From: SIG565 sp045647785
GTDB lineage: Bacteria > Bacillota > Clostridia > Oscillospirales > Acutalibacteraceae
Direction of reading: 5' to 3'
Length of the DNA: 27,826 nucleotides
Assembly (NCBI GenBank): GCA_045647785.1
Contig: JAZRMU010000074.1
Span: forward strand, 1-27,826
Notes under the pieces: generated by a model
The model's input: only the letters and a program-made list of their open reading frames with translations
What the model was told of the DNA's origin: nothing
Databases searched by the model: none
Shown here: positions 1-8,096 of the stretch, piece after piece
How the letters are laid out: the number at the start of each line of letters is the position of its first letter
Numbering within the stretch: the stretch's first letter is position 1
Position numbers and translations under genes: made by a program

Positions 1-84
1 CGGATTTCTTACTGCGTTTCTACCGAAATGATTGAGCGCTCTTTGTCTGCTTTCAAAAAACTTGCAGAGCTTTACAAAGGATAA
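1..84 (+). CDS. C-terminal end of a PLP-dependent aminotransferase (partial)
   Basis: An open frame enters from the left edge and stops with TAA at 82-84, four bases before pheA. The 27 visible residues begin RISYCVSTEMIERSLSAFKK. The 'RISY' stretch followed by an amphipathic helix resembles the C-terminus of class I/II aminotransferases of the aspartate/aromatic type, where the Arg of this motif binds the substrate carboxylate. Its position at the head of a phenylalanine/tyrosine operon fits an enzyme that transaminates phenylpyruvate, hydroxyphenylpyruvate or prephenate, but that substrate is inferred from context. The catalytic lysine and the rest of the protein lie outside the window. Confidence 0.6.
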   Translation, partial: RISYCVSTEMIERSLSAFKKLAELYKG

Positions 85-87
85 AAT

Positions 88-1185
88 ATGAATAAATTAG
101 AGATTGCCAGGAATCAAATTAATAATATTGACAAGCAAATGGCAAAACTGTTTGAGCAGAGGATGAAGGCTGCCGAGCTTGTAGCAGAGTATAAGAAAGA
201 AAACGGATTACCTATTTTTGATGCAGCTCGCGAGGAAGCAATTATCGAAAACAACTCGGCTTTTATAGAAAAAGAAGAAATTAAGAAATATTATGTAAAT
301 TTTCAGCGCGATGTTATGAAAATTTCTCGCAGCTATCAGAGCAATATTCTAAAGGGAATGAATGTTGCATTCAGCGGAATTGAGGGCGCATTTGCGCATA
401 TTGCTGCCGGTAAAATATTTCCCGATAGTCATCTTGTTTCTTTTCCAAGCTTTACGTCGGCGTATAATGCGGTCGTAAATGGAGATTGCGACTGCGCTGT
501 TTTGCCTATGGAAAATAGCACCGCTGGTGAGGTTGGTCAAGTAATTGACCTAATCTTTAGCGGAAGTTTATACATAAATGGAATATATGAGTTGTCGATT
601 TCTCAAAATTTGTTAGGTGTTAAGGGCGCAACCCTGACCGATATAAAAGTGGTTATGAGCCAAATCCAGGCGCTTGAACAATGCAATGCGTATATTAAGC
701 AGCATAATCTAAAAGCTCAAATGTGTGAAAATACCGCTATGGCAGCACAAAGTGTTGCAAAACTTGGGGATAAGTCGATTGCTGCGATTGCAAGCACCGA
801 AACCGCCGAGCTTTATGGTCTTAACGTGCTTGAAACTAATATAAATGAAAATCATCTCAACACAACGAGATTTGCAGTTCTTTCTCGTTCGGAGCATATT
901 AAAACCACAAATAAGCCCGATAATCATTCGGTTCTTGTGTTCGCTGTTAGAAACGATGCGGGTGCGCTTGCTAAGGCGATAAACATTATCGGTGAACACG
1001 GCTTTAATATGAGAATGCTCCGCAGCCGTTCATATAAGGGTCTGCTTTGGAAGTATTATTTCTACGTAGAGCTTGAAGGCAATCTGCATACCAAAGAGGG
1101 CAAGGCTATGCTTGATGCAATTGCACCGCTTTGCGATAAGCTCAGGGTAGTTGGTTCTTTCTATAACCATATTGATTTGAAATAA
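88..1185 (+). CDS. pheA: Bifunctional chorismate mutase / prephenate dehydratase (P-protein)
   Basis: Converts chorismate to prephenate and then to phenylpyruvate, committing carbon to phenylalanine in the cytoplasm. The 365-residue protein shows the classic order: an AroQ-type helical chorismate mutase domain (about 1-85), a prephenate dehydratase domain (about 91-270) with the catalytic TTRF motif at 259-262, and a C-terminal ACT domain (about 281-360). In the ACT domain the position of the usual ESRP phenylalanine-binding motif reads RSRS (312-315), and GALA is at 292-295. Length is normal for a P-protein. An AAAGGA Shine-Dalgarno overlaps the end of the upstream aminotransferase gene. aroB follows 15 nt downstream, so it is an early gene of the aromatic operon. 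Confidence 0.95.
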   Translation: MNKLEIARNQINNIDKQMAKLFEQRMKAAELVAEYKKENGLPIFDAAREEAIIENNSAFIEKEEIKKYYVNFQRDVMKISRSYQSNILKGMNVAFSGIEGAFAHIAAGKIFPDSHLVSFPSFTSAYNAVVNGDCDCAVLPMENSTAGEVGQVIDLIFSGSLYINGIYELSISQNLLGVKGATLTDIKVVMSQIQALEQCNAYIKQHNLKAQMCENTAMAAQSVAKLGDKSIAAIASTETAELYGLNVLETNINENHLNTTRFAVLSRSEHIKTTNKPDNHSVLVFAVRNDAGALAKAINIIGEHGFNMRMLRSRSYKGLLWKYYFYVELEGNLHTKEGKAMLDAIAPLCDKLRVVGSFYNHIDLK

Positions 1186-1200
1186 ATTGGTGGTGTTGTA

Positions 1201-2193
1201 ATGACCATAAAAATGAACTTAGGTTCTAACAGCTATGATATTATTGTAGAACGCGGCGTGTTAAACAGAGCTGATAAGCTGCTCAATCTTAACCGAAAAG
1301 TTTTAATTGTTACCGATAACGGCGTTCCTGTTCAATATTCAAAAACAATTGCTGCGCTGTGTCTTGAACCCGTAATTGTTACTGTGGAACAGGGTGAAGG
1401 CTCAAAAAGCTTTGAAACACTGCAAACGCTGTGTTCCACTATGCTTGAGAATAATTTTACTCGTAAAGACTGCGTTGTTGCTGTTGGTGGTGGAGTTGTC
1501 GGTGATTTATCCGGCTTTGCAGCTGCAAGCTATATGCGCGGAATTGATTTTTATAATATTCCCACAACAGTTTTATCGCAGGTTGATTCATCTATCGGCG
1601 GTAAGGTTGCAATCAATTTTAAGGGTATTAAGAATATTATCGGTGCTTTTTATCAGCCGAAGAAGGTGCTTATTGATCCTGAGGTTTTAAGCACTTTATC
1701 AGCACGACAAATTTCAAACGGACTTGCAGAGGCCGTTAAAATGGGTCTTACCTCTGATATAAAGTTGTTTGAACTGTTTGAGAACGACAATATTTACGAA
1801 AGAATTGACGAAATTATTGTTCGTTCATTGGAAGTTAAAAGCTCTGTTGTCCAAGAGGACGAAAAGGAAAACGGACTTCGCAAAATACTTAACTTCGGTC
1901 ATACTATCGGTCACGGCTTTGAAAGTGCTAAAATGGGCGATATGTATCACGGTGAATGTGTAGCACTTGGAATGCTTTATATGTGCTCAGATAAGGTCCG
2001 AGAAAGATTAGTTAAGGTGTTAAAAAGCCTTAATTTACCAACCGAAATTGATTTTGATAAAAAAGAAATTATAGATGCTCTCTCACATGATAAAAAGTCA
2101 GATAAAGACAGCATTTCTGTCATTTACGTTAATGAGGTTGGCAGCTTCGAAATTTTAGATAAAAGCATTGCAGAGCTTAGCAAATTGCTTTAG
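1201..2193 (+). CDS. aroB: 3-dehydroquinate synthase
   Basis: Second step of the shikimate pathway: cyclises DAHP to 3-dehydroquinate using NAD+ and a divalent metal. The 330-residue product carries GGGVVGD (96-102) of the NAD-binding region and SQVDSSIGGKVAINF (126-140). The metal-ligand region contains LAEAVK (E177), NFGHTIGHGFE (H234, H238) and YHGE (H250). It is slightly shorter than the usual 350-360 residues, with no domain obviously missing. The Shine-Dalgarno (GGTGG) is weaker than those of its neighbours. The gene lies 15 nt after pheA and 8 nt before aroE-aroK, consistent with one transcript. Confidence 0.95.
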   Translation: MTIKMNLGSNSYDIIVERGVLNRADKLLNLNRKVLIVTDNGVPVQYSKTIAALCLEPVIVTVEQGEGSKSFETLQTLCSTMLENNFTRKDCVVAVGGGVVGDLSGFAAASYMRGIDFYNIPTTVLSQVDSSIGGKVAINFKGIKNIIGAFYQPKKVLIDPEVLSTLSARQISNGLAEAVKMGLTSDIKLFELFENDNIYERIDEIIVRSLEVKSSVVQEDEKENGLRKILNFGHTIGHGFESAKMGDMYHGECVALGMLYMCSDKVRERLVKVLKSLNLPTEIDFDKKEIIDALSHDKKSDKDSISVIYVNEVGSFEILDKSIAELSKLL

Positions 2194-2201
2194 GAGAAAT
2201 A

Positions 2202-3431
2202 ATGAAATACGGATTAATTGGTGAAAAACTGGGACACAGCTTTTCTGCCGAGATACACAATAAAATTGCCGATTATAATTATGAGCTGAAAGAGATACCG
2301 AAGAATAAGCTTGATGCTTTTATGAAAGCTAAGGATTTTTGCGGTATAAACGTAACTATTCCTTATAAGCGAACGGTTATACCATATCTCGATTATATTG
2401 ATGAGTCGGCCCAAAAAATAGGTGCGGTTAACTGTGTTGTCAATAAAGAGGGTAAACTTTTCGGTTACAATACCGACTTTGGCGGACTGCTATTACTTTT
2501 CAAGAGATATGTTAATACATTATCGGATAAAAAGGTTCTTATTCTTGGTAATGGCGGAGCTTGTCGTGCAGCATATAGCGTGGCGGAAGCGCTTAATGCT
2601 TCCGAAATTTACATCATAAGCCGCAATCCGAACGGCACAACAATTTCTTATGATGATGCAATAAAAATTTATAATAATGCAAACGTAATTATCAATACAA
2701 CACCCGTTGGTATGTACCCCAATGTAAACGGCGTTGCAATTTCTTTAGATAACTTTACAAATTTAGAGCTTGTTGTCGATGCAATATATAACCCAATTAA
2801 AACCGACCTTGTCTTGTCTGCCGAAAATCGCGGCATTGTTGCAGTCGGTGGTCTATATATGCTTGTTGCACAGGCAGTTCTTGCTGCAGGACATTTCGTC
2901 GGTAATGATTTTGGTACAGAAATTATTGATGAAATTTATAAAGAATTGTTGTGTCAAAAAAGTAACGTTGTATTAACCGGTATGCCGGGTTCCGGAAAAA
3001 CCACAATAGGTAAATACCTTGCTGAAGCTACGGGTAGAGAATTTATTGACACCGATGAGCTCATAGTACGAAAAACGGGCAAAGAAATTACCGAAATATT
3101 TAACGAGCTTGGCGAAAGAGGCTTTAGAGATATAGAAAGTGAAGTAATTGCCGAAGTATCGCTTAAAAACGGCTGTATTATTTCAACGGGCGGCGGTGCT
3201 ATTCTTCGGGAAGATAATATTCGCTCACTCAAGCATAACGGCGTAATCTTTTTCCTCGACCGCGAGCTTTCTGAGTTGATTCCAACATCTGACCGACCGC
3301 TTGCAAGTTCTAAGGAGCTAATCATTAAGCGGTACAACGAAAGAATTGATATTTACAATTCAACCTGTGATAAAAAGTTTAAAGTTATAACCCCTCAAAT
3401 AACAGGTGCAGAAATTCTTAAATACTTTTAG
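2202..3431 (+). CDS. aroEK: Shikimate dehydrogenase - shikimate kinase fusion
   Basis: One 409-residue frame joins two consecutive shikimate-pathway enzymes. Residues 1 to about 248 are shikimate 5-dehydrogenase: the shikimate-binding GHSFSAEIHN (11-20), catalytic lysine in NVTIPYK (K56), NTD (90-92) and a Rossmann loop GNGGACRAA (116-124). Residues from about 252 to the end are shikimate kinase: Walker A GMPGSGKT (260-267), FIDTDELI (281-288), GFRDIE (307-312) and GGG (330-332). Both active sites look intact, so the protein should reduce 3-dehydroshikimate to shikimate and phosphorylate it. The linker is only a few residues. The start has an AGGAGA Shine-Dalgarno. I find no stop or frame change at the junction. 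The symbol aroEK is descriptive. Confidence 0.93.
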   Translation: MKYGLIGEKLGHSFSAEIHNKIADYNYELKEIPKNKLDAFMKAKDFCGINVTIPYKRTVIPYLDYIDESAQKIGAVNCVVNKEGKLFGYNTDFGGLLLLFKRYVNTLSDKKVLILGNGGACRAAYSVAEALNASEIYIISRNPNGTTISYDDAIKIYNNANVIINTTPVGMYPNVNGVAISLDNFTNLELVVDAIYNPIKTDLVLSAENRGIVAVGGLYMLVAQAVLAAGHFVGNDFGTEIIDEIYKELLCQKSNVVLTGMPGSGKTTIGKYLAEATGREFIDTDELIVRKTGKEITEIFNELGERGFRDIESEVIAEVSLKNGCIISTGGGAILREDNIRSLKHNGVIFFLDRELSELIPTSDRPLASSKELIIKRYNERIDIYNSTCDKKFKVITPQITGAEILKYF

Positions 3432-3446
3432 TAAAGGAGTGTTAGT

Positions 3447-4658
3447 ATGGTAGCTGAAATTTCCGTTTCAAAGGCTAAAGGCAGTGTTGTTGCACCGCCT
3501 TCAAAAAGTATGGCACACAGAATGCTTATTTGCGCTGCTCTTGCAAGCGGAACGAGCAAAATATATAATATTGCTTGCTCTGAAGATATTTTGGCTACTA
3601 TAGACTGTCTTTCTGCCTTAGGAGCTGAATTTCGCTTTGAAAACGATTTTGTTTCAGTTAACGGAATAAACCTTGAAAACATTAAAAATCCAATATGTGC
3701 CAATTGCCGAGAAAGTGGCAGCACACTTCGATTTATGGTACCTATTAAGCTTTTAACAGGTGCCGAATGTACGCTCACGGGGTCTGATTATTTATTTACT
3801 CGACCATTGACAATTTATGAAGAAATTTGCAAAAAATTTGGTTTTATTTTCGATAAAAAGGCAAGCTCTCTTACGATTAAAGGTAAGCTTGAAAGCGGCA
3901 AATATGAAATACCGGGAAATATTAGCAGCCAATTTATAAGCGGACTATTATTTGCGTTGCCGATGCTTAAAAACGACAGTAAAATCATTATTACTGGTGA
4001 TTTTGAAAGCCGTTCTTATATTGATTTAACGATTAGTGCGCTCAACAGCTTTGGCATTAAGGTTGATTTTACGGAAAACGAGATTTACATTTATGGTAAT
4101 CAATCTTATAAACCTACCGAGATATCAGTAGAGGGTGATTATTCAAATTCTGCCTTTTACGAAGCGTTAAACTGCTTGGGAAGTGAGATTGAAGTTCAAG
4201 GTCTAAACACTGAGAGCTATCAAGGTGATAAGGTCTACAACGAATATTTTGAAGCCATTAAAAACGGAGTACCAACCATTGATATTACCAATTGCCCCGA
4301 TTTAGCGCCGATTCTTTTTACAATAGCAGCTTTTTACAATGGTGCAGTATTTATCGGCACTCGACGTCTTAAAATGAAGGAGAGCGACCGTGCTGCCGTT
4401 ATGCGCGAGGAGCTTTCTAATTTTGGCGCATATATTGAAGTTAAGGAAAATTCGGTTATTGTAAACAAATCCAAGCTACATAAACCCGAAGTAGTTTTGA
4501 ATGGCCACAACGACCACAGAATTGTTATGTCGCTTTCTGTTTTGCTATCGGTTTTTGGTGGTAAAATCAGCGGCGCACAGGCAATTTCAAAAAGCTTCCC
4601 CGATTTTTTTGATAAAATCTCTTCCCTTGGAATAGGAGTGACACTGCATGCAGATTAG
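3447..4658 (+). CDS. aroA: 3-phosphoshikimate 1-carboxyvinyltransferase (EPSP synthase)
   Basis: Transfers the enolpyruvyl group of PEP to shikimate-3-phosphate, the sixth step of the shikimate pathway. The 403-residue protein has APPSKSMAHR (16-25, with the active-site K20 and S21), ESGSTLRF (89-96) in the PEP/glyphosate-site region, LKMKESDRA, and GHNDHRI near the C-terminus. It is a little shorter than the 425-430 residues typical of the family, but both halves of the double-domain fold appear to be represented. A strong AAAGGAG Shine-Dalgarno precedes the ATG, 15 nt after aroEK. Its last 11 bases overlap tyrA in another frame, which suggests translational coupling. Confidence 0.95.
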   Translation: MVAEISVSKAKGSVVAPPSKSMAHRMLICAALASGTSKIYNIACSEDILATIDCLSALGAEFRFENDFVSVNGINLENIKNPICANCRESGSTLRFMVPIKLLTGAECTLTGSDYLFTRPLTIYEEICKKFGFIFDKKASSLTIKGKLESGKYEIPGNISSQFISGLLFALPMLKNDSKIIITGDFESRSYIDLTISALNSFGIKVDFTENEIYIYGNQSYKPTEISVEGDYSNSAFYEALNCLGSEIEVQGLNTESYQGDKVYNEYFEAIKNGVPTIDITNCPDLAPILFTIAAFYNGAVFIGTRRLKMKESDRAAVMREELSNFGAYIEVKENSVIVNKSKLHKPEVVLNGHNDHRIVMSLSVLLSVFGGKISGAQAISKSFPDFFDKISSLGIGVTLHAD

Positions 4659-5520
4659 TTTTAATACAAAATTTTTAATAGTTGGTTTAGGTCTTATGGG
4701 CGGTAGCTACGCTAAGGGACTTAAAAAAGCAGGATATACCGTTTATGCCTTGTCGGACAAGCAAGAAGCAATCGATTATGCAATGAAAAACAACATAATT
4801 GATAACGGCTCAAGTGAGATAAATTCCGAACTTATTGCTGCGGCTGACATAATCATTTTTGCGCTATATCCAAAAGTTTTTGTTGATTGGATAATTAATA
4901 ATCAACATTTAATTAAGGCGGGCACACTCATTACTGACGTCACAGGTGTTAAAACCTCGATTATTGATGAAATCAACGCAATATTGCGTGATGATATCGA
5001 ATTTATTGCCGCTCACCCAATGGCTGGTAGGGAAGTGTACGGCGTAGAAAATAGTGATGAAAAGATGTTCTACGGAGCTAATTACATAGTTGTTCCCACC
5101 GATAAAAACACTCAAGAAGCAGTGAATATTTGTAAGGAAATCGGTAAAATATTAAAATTTGCTCGCATTTCAGAGCTTAGCGCTACCGAACATGATGATA
5201 TGATTGCTTTTCTATCTCAGCTTGCTCACTGCATTGCTGTTTGTCTTATGACCTGTAATGAAGCTGAGCATTTAGAAGATTATACGGGCGACTCATTTAG
5301 AGATTTAACACGAATTGCAAATATTAACGAAAATATGTGGTCAGAGCTGTTTTTGTTAAACCGCGAGCCGCTTATAAATATGATGGAGCTTTTTGAAAAA
5401 GATTTCATTACTTTGAGAAATCATATTAAGGACGGCAATAGCGAGGCAATAAAGGATATGATGCGCCGCTCAACCGTACGCCGCCGACTATTTAATAAAA
5501 ATATTACCGAGGTGAAATAG
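4648..5520 (+). CDS. tyrA: Prephenate dehydrogenase
   Basis: Oxidatively decarboxylates prephenate to 4-hydroxyphenylpyruvate, the tyrosine-specific step that competes with PheA for prephenate. The 290-residue protein opens with an NAD(P)-binding loop GLGLMGGS (13-20) and carries the substrate-site motif HPMAGRE (123-129), followed by the all-helical dimerisation domain. There is no fused chorismate mutase and no C-terminal ACT domain, so feedback by tyrosine through an ACT domain is not expected. The start lies inside the end of aroA and is preceded by an AGGAG Shine-Dalgarno. The DAHP synthase gene begins 2 nt after its stop. Confidence 0.93.
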   Translation: MQISFNTKFLIVGLGLMGGSYAKGLKKAGYTVYALSDKQEAIDYAMKNNIIDNGSSEINSELIAAADIIIFALYPKVFVDWIINNQHLIKAGTLITDVTGVKTSIIDEINAILRDDIEFIAAHPMAGREVYGVENSDEKMFYGANYIVVPTDKNTQEAVNICKEIGKILKFARISELSATEHDDMIAFLSQLAHCIAVCLMTCNEAEHLEDYTGDSFRDLTRIANINENMWSELFLLNREPLINMMELFEKDFITLRNHIKDGNSEAIKDMMRRSTVRRRLFNKNITEVK

Positions 5521-5522
5521 CA

Positions 5523-6551
5523 ATGGAAATGGAATTCACACGAAAGCTACCCGTTCCTGCGCAGATTAAAAGAAGATACAGCCTTCCAGAAGGCTTTATA
5601 AAGCTTAAGGAGTCTCGCGATAAGGAGATTAAAGACATTTTTGAAGGTAAAAACGATAAACTAATTCTTGTAATTGGTCCTTGCTCTGCCGATAAGCACG
5701 ATTCTGTGCTTGAATACATTTCTCGGCTTCGCGAAGTACAAGAAAAGGTTAAAGATAAAATTTTCATAATTCCAAGAATTTATACTAACAAGCCCAGAAC
5801 TACTGGTGAGGGCTATAAAGGTATGCTCCATCAGCCCAATCCTGACGAAAAGCCTGATATGTTAAGCGGACTTATAGCTATTCGTAAAATGCATATTGAT
5901 GCTATTACTCAAACGGGCTTTACCTGTGCTGATGAGATGCTCTATCCCGAAAACCACCGTTATTTATCCGATTTGTTAGCGTACGTTGCTGTCGGCGCTC
6001 GCTCTGTTGAGAACCAGCAGCATCGCTTAACTGCAAGTGGACTTGGTATACCCGTTGGTATGAAAAACCCCACCAGTGGCGATTATTCGGTTATGATGAA
6101 CGCAATTAAGGCAGCCCAGAGTTCTCACACCTTTATTTATCGTGGTTGGGAGGTTAAGTCTGCAGGTAATGAACACGCTCACGCCATTTTGCGTGGCTAT
6201 GTAAATGAATTTGGTCAGGCATATCCTAACTATCATTTTGAAGATTTAATTCGACTTTGCGAAATTTACGATGCGCAAAAATACAAAAACCCCGGTGTTA
6301 TTATTGATACTAATCACTCTAATTCTGGTAAGCAGTATTTGGAACAAATTAGAATTTGCAAGGAAGTTTTGCACAGCTGCAGACATTCTGATGATATCAA
6401 GAAGCTTGTTAAAGGCTTTATGATTGAAAGCTATCTTGTTGATGGCTGTCAAAAGGTCGGCGGCGAAACATACGGTCAATCTATAACCGACCCGTGTATT
6501 GGTTGGGAAAAGACTGAACGATTAATACTAGATATTGCTGATTTATTATAG
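5523..6551 (+). CDS. aroF: Class I (AroG/AroF type) DAHP synthase
   Basis: First committed step of the shikimate pathway: condenses PEP and erythrose-4-phosphate to DAHP. The 342-residue sequence matches the alpha subfamily known from E. coli AroF/G/H: GPCSADKHD (52-60), PRIYTNKPRTTGEGYKG (84-100), a VGARSVENQQHR stretch, GMKNPTSG, and DTNHSNSGKQ toward the C-terminus with the metal-binding His. The N-terminal extension that carries the inhibitor pocket in this subfamily is present, so regulation by an aromatic amino acid is plausible, but I cannot say which one. GAGGTG in the 3' end of tyrA is the Shine-Dalgarno. The symbol follows common usage and does not specify the effector. Confidence 0.92.
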   Translation: MEMEFTRKLPVPAQIKRRYSLPEGFIKLKESRDKEIKDIFEGKNDKLILVIGPCSADKHDSVLEYISRLREVQEKVKDKIFIIPRIYTNKPRTTGEGYKGMLHQPNPDEKPDMLSGLIAIRKMHIDAITQTGFTCADEMLYPENHRYLSDLLAYVAVGARSVENQQHRLTASGLGIPVGMKNPTSGDYSVMMNAIKAAQSSHTFIYRGWEVKSAGNEHAHAILRGYVNEFGQAYPNYHFEDLIRLCEIYDAQKYKNPGVIIDTNHSNSGKQYLEQIRICKEVLHSCRHSDDIKKLVKGFMIESYLVDGCQKVGGETYGQSITDPCIGWEKTERLILDIADLL

Positions 6552-6563
6552 GAGAGATTATTT

Positions 6564-7079
6564 ATGAAAAATAAAATTTTAAAACCGGTAATTTCAGCAC
6601 TTTTTGCTGCAATTATATGTGTAACTACCTTTATTATCCAAATACCTATTACTGTTACTGGTGGGTATATTAATCTCGGAGATGGATTTGTTTTATTAAG
6701 CGGTGTGATTTTAGGTCCTGTTTATGGCTTTTTAGCATCAGCAATCGGCAGTGCACTAGCTGATATTATGTTTGGCTACATCACCTATGTGCCTGCTACA
6801 TTTTTGATTAAGGGATGCATCGCCCTTATTATTGCTCTAGCTTGCAGTAAAAAATTTTCACCGTTTAAAACTCTAATTTTCGGCTGTGTATCAGAGCTAT
6901 TTATGGTAGTCGGTTATTTTATTTATGAATGTTTTATACTTGGCTATGGTATTGGCGCTATCGCTTCGGTTACAGGCAATATTCTGCAGGGTGTTTGCGG
7001 AATGTCAATCTGCTATGTAATGCTCGAACTAATTAACAAAAATTTTAAGCTTAAAAATTTATTAAAATGGAGAGAATAA
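6564..7079 (+). CDS. ECF transporter S component (substrate-binding membrane subunit)
   Basis: A 171-residue hydrophobic protein with about five or six predicted membrane segments and the GGYINLGDG (31-39) and SALADIMFGYITYVPATFL stretches typical of ECF-type S components of the riboflavin-transporter-like family (PF07155-like, by inspection). Such proteins bind a vitamin or small metabolite and work with a shared EcfA/A'/T module encoded elsewhere; no EcfA or EcfT gene is in this window. The substrate cannot be read from the sequence. The gene is 12 nt downstream of aroF with a GGAGAG Shine-Dalgarno and 1 nt before the ywlG-like gene, so it is probably in the aromatic operon. A cargo linked to aromatic metabolism is only a guess. 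Confidence 0.82.
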   Translation: MKNKILKPVISALFAAIICVTTFIIQIPITVTGGYINLGDGFVLLSGVILGPVYGFLASAIGSALADIMFGYITYVPATFLIKGCIALIIALACSKKFSPFKTLIFGCVSELFMVVGYFIYECFILGYGIGAIASVTGNILQGVCGMSICYVMLELINKNFKLKNLLKWRE

Positions 7080-7080
7080 T

Positions 7081-7623
7081 ATGAGCATTTGTTCACAGGC
7101 ACGAGCTGCCGTTTTAGAATTATGTGAAAAAGCAAATCTTAAAGAAGGTTCAATATTTGTCGTTGGCTGTTCTACGAGCGAGGTGGCAGGGGATAGTATC
7201 GGAAAAAATTCTAATCCAAATTTTGGTGAGGAGCTCTTTAATGCAATTCATTCAGCGCTTAAAGAAAAGAATATATTTCTTGCAGCACAATGCTGTGAGC
7301 ATTTAAATCGTGCGATAATTATCGAAAAAGCAGCTCTGCCATATAACTCGGAATTTGTGAATGTTGTGCCGCAGCCTAAAGCGGGTGGATCTTTTGCCAC
7401 CGCCGCTTTTGGTGGGTTTGAGAATCCGGTTGCCGTTGAAAGTATCAAGGCAGACGCCGGTATTGATATCGGTTTCACTCTTATCGGTATGCACTTAAAG
7501 AGTGTGGCTGTGCCGGTGCGCCTTGAAAATAACAAAATTGGTGCAGCGACAGTTATTGCCGCTCGTACCCGCGCAAAATTCATCGGTGGCGAGCGAGCTC
7601 ATTATAATTGCGATTTATTATAA
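7081..7623 (+). CDS. ywlG: YwlG / UPF0340 (TIGR01440) family protein
   Basis: A 180-residue soluble protein recognised by FVVGCSTSEVAGDSIG (26-41), the QCCEHLNRA motif and the glycine-rich PQPKAGGSFATAAF region. The family is widespread in Firmicutes and its biochemical role is not established to my knowledge; the conserved cysteines could be catalytic or metal-binding. The Shine-Dalgarno GGAGAG lies inside the end of the ECF S gene, and the start follows that stop by 1 nt. It is the last gene of the operon. Its final 22 bases overlap the end of the convergent membrane-protein gene, and I see no strong intrinsic terminator between them. Confidence 0.87.
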   Translation: MSICSQARAAVLELCEKANLKEGSIFVVGCSTSEVAGDSIGKNSNPNFGEELFNAIHSALKEKNIFLAAQCCEHLNRAIIIEKAALPYNSEFVNVVPQPKAGGSFATAAFGGFENPVAVESIKADAGIDIGFTLIGMHLKSVAVPVRLENNKIGAATVIAARTRAKFIGGERAHYNCDLL

Positions 7624-7901
7624 AAAATAATTTCGATAAACTTTCGTATTCCCAATGTTATCGCAATACATAAAGGCCAGAACGGAGTAAAAGGCCCCAT
7701 CCAAAATGCAAGAACAATACCACCGGCAGTTATTAAATGAATTTTCTTATCTATTAAGAATAAGCCGAGCGCAACAATAAAAAGGCAAATTAAAAACAAT
7801 ACTGCTGCAACTATTAGCAGTATTACCAGGTTGTGCCAGTCTTTCACTTGATTCCATATCCACTTGAAAAAGTTAAGTACTTTTGATTTAATTTTTTTCA
7901 T
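7602..7901 (-). CDS. Small membrane protein of unknown function
   Basis: A 99-residue protein with a basic, Trp-containing N-terminus (MKKIKSKVLNFFKWIWNQVK), a strong membrane segment at about 26-49, a short connector DKKIH, a second hydrophobic segment at about 56-85 with MGPFTPFWPL, and a charged C-terminus. Positive charge at the N-terminus suggests a cytoplasmic N-end. An AAAGGAA Shine-Dalgarno 6-8 nt before the ATG supports it as a real gene. It converges on ywlG and overlaps its last 22 bases. I do not recognise a family. A role in membrane physiology is all that can be suggested. Confidence 0.6.
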   Translation of the reverse strand: MKKIKSKVLNFFKWIWNQVKDWHNLVILLIVAAVLFLICLFIVALGLFLIDKKIHLITAGGIVLAFWMGPFTPFWPLCIAITLGIRKFIEIIFYNKSQL

Positions 7902-8020
7902 AAGCCATTTCCTTTAATTTTTTATTTTCATTGTATTTTGTTTTCGACAAAAAATCAATAGGAAACTGCATATATAGTGGTTTTCTAATTGAAATTGACA
8001 AATTTCACACTATGTTTTTG

Positions 8021-8049
8021 TTGACAAAATAATTTTGCCGCGTTATAAT
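8021..8049 (+). promoter_or_regulatory. SigA-type promoter of the xpt-BMP operon
   Basis: Perfect -35 TTGACA (8021-8026) and perfect -10 TATAAT (8044-8049) with the ideal 17-bp spacing. Transcription should start near 8056, inside the ATTATACAAAATTAAT element at 8053-8068. The short leader (about 40 nt) has no room for a purine riboswitch, which is the usual control of xpt in Bacillus. Any purine control would have to come from a DNA-binding regulator. Confidence 0.85.
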
Positions 8050-8096
8050 TCTATTATACAAAATTAATAAAAAATTATTTTTTTCGGGAGTATGAA

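Noticed and set aside
7902..8096. Purine riboswitch ahead of xpt
   Set aside because: The predicted transcript start leaves only about 40 nt, and none of the conserved purine-aptamer blocks is present in the 195-base gap.
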